Source: Acidobacteriota bacterium
GTDB lineage: Bacteria > Acidobacteriota > Blastocatellia > Pyrinomonadales > Pyrinomonadaceae
Assembly (NCBI GenBank): GCA_003222835.1
Contig: QHXE01000017.1
Location: forward strand, 1-9,848
DNA: 9,848 bases
Direction: 5' to 3'
Positions 6,499-9,848 of the stretch are shown one piece after another. A model generated the notes under the pieces. The model saw only the letters and a program-made list of their open reading frames with translations, did not search any database and was not told the origin of the DNA. The first letter of the stretch is position 1; every line of letters begins with the position of its first letter. A program made the translations under genes and the position numbers.

Positions 6499-6526
6499 GC
6501 CGATTGTCGATTGCTGATTGCCGATT
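6499..6526. repeat. Heptamer array, four GCCGATT-type units
   Basis: The units are GCCGATT, GTCGATT, GCTGATT and GCCGATT. The array begins two bases upstream of the formimidoyltransferase ATG (6495-6497). It is in inverted orientation to the array at 6583-6610, matching it over 28 bases with two mismatches, so the two could pair as the arms of a cruciform or RNA hairpin. Confidence 0.85.
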
Positions 6527-6554
6527 TGCTGCTGTCCATCGATTGTTGCCTTAA

Positions 6555-7574
<1,020 letters not shown>

Positions 7575-7581
7575 GAGTGAT

Positions 7582-7657
7582 TCGTTTAGAGGCGGGCTAC
7601 CGCCCGCCTGATGTCGTGATCATCCGTTTGGACGGGCAGTAGCCCGCCTCTAAACGA
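7582..7657. terminator. Long inverted repeat between convergent genes, probable bidirectional transcript end
   Basis: The arms 7582-7606 and 7633-7657 (TCGTTTAGAGGCGGGCTAC...) are reverse complements over 25 bases with one mismatch, separated by 26 bases. The left arm also holds its own strong hairpin (GGCGGGC-TACC-GCCCGCC, 7591-7608), and the right arm a smaller one (CGGGC-AGTA-GCCCG). It starts 7 bases after the SpoIIM-family stop and ends 13 bases from the DUF58 stop, so either transcript would fold there. There is no long T tract; it resembles a dispersed repeat used as a boundary. Confidence 0.6.
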
Positions 7658-7670
7658 CTAGGTTGAGTTT

Positions 7671-8921
7671 TCAAAGCAGCCCGCGCTCCTTCACCCGCAA
7701 ATAACTTTCCAACAACTTCGGGGCCAACACTGCCGCGGTCACGTCGAGCGCCAATCCACCTTGCGACTCGACCAAGCGCAAAGCAGCTTCACGCTGATAC
7801 ATGATCTCTTCGGCGACGGATTGCGTGAAGAGTTCGCGTTCATTCTGCGGCATCTCACGCACCACCGCTTTGAGATCGCGATCCGCAATGGTCACCACCA
7901 GTGGCAGGTGGCGTGGCCGCAAAAGCTTCAGAGAAGAGAGCAGCTCGCGCGAGCCTTCCTCATCGACCAGATCGGTGAGCACGACAACTAACGAACGGCG
8001 CCGGCTGTTCGCGGCGGCAAACTCAAAAGCGCGAGAGTAGCTCGGCTCGATCATCTCGGGCTCGATTGCATGCAAAGCTTCCAGCGCCGCGTCCAGATGC
8101 TCAGCACCACGCTTTGGCGGCAGGAAGGCTTTGATGCGACGGCCAAACACTAATAGGCCGGCGTTGTCGCCGGCGCGCGCGGCTGCCGACATCACCGCAT
8201 CCAGCATGATCAGAATCGTCTGGTCGCGCTCCATCTGATATTGTCGCGTGACCAGCCGGCCGCGTCGCGCGGTGGCTGTCCAGGAAATGTGCCGCATCTC
8301 GTCGCCACGCACGTAATCGCGCAGCGATTCAAACTCGCGCCCCTCGCCGCGCCATTGCGATTTGCGCCGGGCCGCAACGAACGAGCGCTTGCCCAGTGCT
8401 CTCAATTCAACTTGGCGCGCGCGCCGCATGTTGGGATAGACCTTGACGGCGACAGGCGCATCGACGCGCGTCTGATACCAAACTAATCGCCAACGAGAAA
8501 GAAAACGCACCGCGATCGATCCGAATTCGAAGCGTCCCCGTTTCGTCGGCGTCAATTCGTAAACCAGTGCCGCGCTCGTCTGCGCCTCAACATCGACGCG
8601 CGCTTCGCGTGCACCGGACAGCTTCATCAGCGGCGGATATTCGTCTTTGACGATCAGAGAAATATCGCGAGCGGTATGGTTAGCGATCTCAATGCGGACT
8701 TCGGTTTCGGCGCCGACCGCAAAGCGACCGCCAAAATGCCGCTCAATGCGTACGGGCGCCGGCAGTCTGCCATTCCACGCGTCGAAGATTGCCGCGCTAA
8801 TCAGCGCCAGGTCATAAGCAAGGGTCAACCAGCGCAGCATCGGCCGATTCCACGAGAGCGAAAGTGGCACGAAGCCAATGGCGAGGAGAATGTAGAAGAG
8901 CTTGGAGAAAACGAAGTGCAT
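7671..8921 (-). CDS. DUF58 domain-containing membrane-anchored protein
   Basis: The product of 416 residues has two N-terminal transmembrane helices (about 4-23 and 30-48), a beta-rich segment (about 55-165) and the DUF58 core. The signature is EFESLRDYVRGDEMRHISW (197-215), followed by TATARRGRLVTRQYQMERDQ. A von Willebrand A-like region then starts at LDAVMSA (240-246), where the usual DxSxS metal motif is degenerate. A VVLTDLVDEEGS stretch follows. DUF58 proteins are usual partners of MoxR AAA+ ATPases and are thought to assist assembly or activation of envelope proteins; no MoxR gene lies upstream here. ATG 8921 (MHFVFSKLFYILLAIG) is chosen because it begins the first helix, like family members; a start at 9005 would overlap the toxin gene by 73 bases. 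It lies 11 bases after the PIN toxin stop and may be co-transcribed with it. Confidence 0.9.
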   Translation of the reverse strand: MHFVFSKLFYILLAIGFVPLSLSWNRPMLRWLTLAYDLALISAAIFDAWNGRLPAPVRIERHFGGRFAVGAETEVRIEIANHTARDISLIVKDEYPPLMKLSGAREARVDVEAQTSAALVYELTPTKRGRFEFGSIAVRFLSRWRLVWYQTRVDAPVAVKVYPNMRRARQVELRALGKRSFVAARRKSQWRGEGREFESLRDYVRGDEMRHISWTATARRGRLVTRQYQMERDQTILIMLDAVMSAAARAGDNAGLLVFGRRIKAFLPPKRGAEHLDAALEALHAIEPEMIEPSYSRAFEFAAANSRRRSLVVVLTDLVDEEGSRELLSSLKLLRPRHLPLVVTIADRDLKAVVREMPQNERELFTQSVAEEIMYQREAALRLVESQGGLALDVTAAVLAPKLLESYLRVKERGLL

Positions 8922-8932
8922 GGAGATCAATT

Positions 8933-9328
8933 CTAGTTGTCCGACGCTGGCTCGGTCGATGGTGGCAAGTCGAAGGGGTTGATAAGTTTCAGACTTTGAA
9001 TCCATTTGAAGTCGTCGATGTTTCTGGTTACCAGCGCAAGCTGATGCACTAGAGCTGTTCCCGCAACGATCGCGTCACCCAAGCCCATCCGCTTTGTCTG
9101 TCGGAGCTTGACGGCTTCGGTAACGACTGCATCAGAAATTCTTAGGATGTCTGCAGCCTGAAAAAACTCGATGAGATACTGATGTTGCTCAGTAGCCAGT
9201 AGGTGATAGCCAAGAACTTCGATGCGGCTTACTGCCGAAACTGAATAAACGTTCCTGGCCATAAAGCGTCGCAGTTCGGCATACTCACGTTTGGAGGAAT
9301 AGATGATGATGTTACTGTCGAGGAGCAT
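8933..9328 (-). CDS. PIN-domain ribonuclease toxin, VapC type
   Basis: The 131-residue protein begins MLLDSNIIIY and has the PIN acidic set: Asp4, Glu37 (SRIEVLGY), Asp85 (MGLGDAIVAGTAL) and Asp106 in the TRNIDDF motif. These residues hold the metal ions for RNA cleavage; VapC toxins typically cut tRNA or rRNA. The length is normal for the family and all key residues are present, so the toxin is probably intact. Its ATG overlaps the antitoxin stop by one base (TGATG), which indicates translational coupling; a GTG one codon upstream (9331) is also possible. The gene precedes DUF58 on the same strand. Confidence 0.92.
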   Translation of the reverse strand: MLLDSNIIIYSSKREYAELRRFMARNVYSVSAVSRIEVLGYHLLATEQHQYLIEFFQAADILRISDAVVTEAVKLRQTKRMGLGDAIVAGTALVHQLALVTRNIDDFKWIQSLKLINPFDLPPSTEPASDN

Positions 9329-9582
9329 CACACTTCACGTCCGGGAAGAGGACGATCTTTGCGAATCTCGCGCTGCCACTCTACCGGGTCGGATATTTCG
9401 GAAAAGGCGTCGCTCGCGGCTAGCTTCTCCAGCGCCTCAGCCATCCGTTTGCGTCGATCTGCCGTCTGATCGGGTTCGTCGAGAATGGTCACCTCAACGG
9501 GTTGGTCCGGCTTGAGGTCGACTGGACCCGTATCAGTCCACTCCAGCCGATTTCCCTTCAATATAGCTCGGTAAGTTTCCAT
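9328..9582 (-). CDS. Antitoxin of the PIN-domain toxin
   Basis: The 84-residue product lies directly upstream of the PIN toxin and overlaps its ATG by one base. The N-terminus (METYRAILKGNRLEW) leads into a short beta-rich segment, probably the dimer/DNA-binding part. A basic helix (about 42-56, RRKRMAEALEKLAAS) and a C-terminal tail, DPVEWQREIRKDRPLPGRE, follow. That tail recurs in antitoxins paired with PIN toxins and is probably the toxin-binding segment (family recollection, not checked). The start at 9582 is preferred over a TTG at 9597 because homologues begin ME.YRA. Such antitoxins normally repress their own operon, but no clear operator was identified in the 9583-9674 gap. Confidence 0.85.
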   Translation of the reverse strand: METYRAILKGNRLEWTDTGPVDLKPDQPVEVTILDEPDQTADRRKRMAEALEKLAASDAFSEISDPVEWQREIRKDRPLPGREV

Positions 9583-9674
9583 TGGCCCTATCCCCAAGTC
9601 TCAATCGAATGCTCGCACAGAACCGATATGTGGGCAAGCAAAGTCACCAGCAGATAGTGGGTAAATGTATGTTG

Positions 9675-9848
9675 CTATTTCTGCCCTACCCTTAGGAAGA
9701 GATTTATCAGAGCAAATACTACGGCGGTCAAAACCCCAATAACGAAACACACGAATATGAGAATGACAGAACAGCCAGTCTTGGTGCCCTTTTCAACTGA
9801 CCTGTGGCCCAAAAAGGACAAGAGGCCCCACTGAGATATTACAGAAGC
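9675..9848 (-). CDS. Unidentified membrane protein, C-terminal end, partial
   Basis: A minus-strand frame is open from the window edge to a TAG at 9675-9677 (57 residues). It contains a charged turn (GHRSVEKGTKTG) and then a long hydrophobic segment (CSVILIFVCFVIGVLTAVVF and on through ALINLFL), ending RVGQK. This is the profile of a terminal transmembrane helix with a short basic tail. There is no ATG in frame inside the window, so the start is either beyond the edge or a TTG near 9815. The composition is more A/T-rich than the genes to the left. I recognise no family. The stop is about 90 bases upstream of the antitoxin start. Confidence 0.4.
   Translation of the reverse strand, partial: ASVISQWGLLSFLGHRSVEKGTKTGCSVILIFVCFVIGVLTAVVFALINLFLRVGQK

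Noticed and set aside
5997..6554. 185-codon plus-strand frame opposite the formimidoyltransferase gene
   Set aside because: It is antisense to a well-conserved enzyme gene and shows no domain features of its own.
8921..9005. Longer DUF58 start at 9005
   Set aside because: It would overlap the PIN toxin gene by 73 bases and adds residues not typical of the family; ATG 8921 begins the first transmembrane helix.

Overview
The window looks like a chromosomal segment of a moderately GC-rich (about 55%), Gram-negative-type bacterium, most likely an Acidobacteriota relative (Blastocatellia or Pyrinomonadaceae). The clues are the gene content (HEAT-repeat/cyclophilin fusion, M1-like exported protein, bactofilin, SpoIIM-family and DUF58 proteins, VapBC-type module) and the many small dispersed repeats between genes. 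The taxonomic call is inference; there is no rRNA or marker gene here.

Layout, left to right. Positions 1-235 (minus) hold a RelE/ParE-family toxin cut by the window edge and apparently frameshifted. After a heptamer repeat array come two exported proteins on the minus strand: an M1-aminopeptidase-like protein with a damaged active site (291-2102) and, upstream of it, a HEAT-repeat protein with a C-terminal cyclophilin domain (2047-4236). Their ends overlap inside a dispersed repeat. Positions 4237-4690 are a gene-free stretch of palindromes and a terminator. Then follow a bactofilin (4691-5341, minus), a perfect-palindrome-like inverted repeat, and a glutamate formimidoyltransferase (5586-6497, minus). 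A mirrored pair of heptamer arrays separates this gene from a divergent SpoIIM-family membrane protein (6612-7574, plus). A long inverted repeat lies between that gene and a convergent DUF58 protein (7671-8921, minus). Directly upstream of DUF58 is a PIN-domain toxin with its antitoxin (8933-9582, minus), and at the right edge is the 3' end of an unidentified membrane protein (9675-9848, minus).

How the genes relate. The HEAT-cyclophilin and M1-like genes look co-transcribed, and both products carry export signals. The bactofilin is a cytoskeletal scaffold protein. The formimidoyltransferase belongs to histidine/folate one-carbon metabolism, but no other hut genes are present. SpoIIM-family and DUF58 proteins usually sit together with MoxR ATPases; here they converge and no MoxR is visible, with a toxin-antitoxin module in the place upstream of DUF58.

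I found no clear case of a wholly new multi-gene system. The most unusual signals are (1) an M1-like protein that keeps its zinc ligands but lacks the catalytic Glu and probably the Tyr, (2) heptamer arrays that abut the start codons of three genes, and (3) dispersed repeats that supply translated ends and stop codons to genes.
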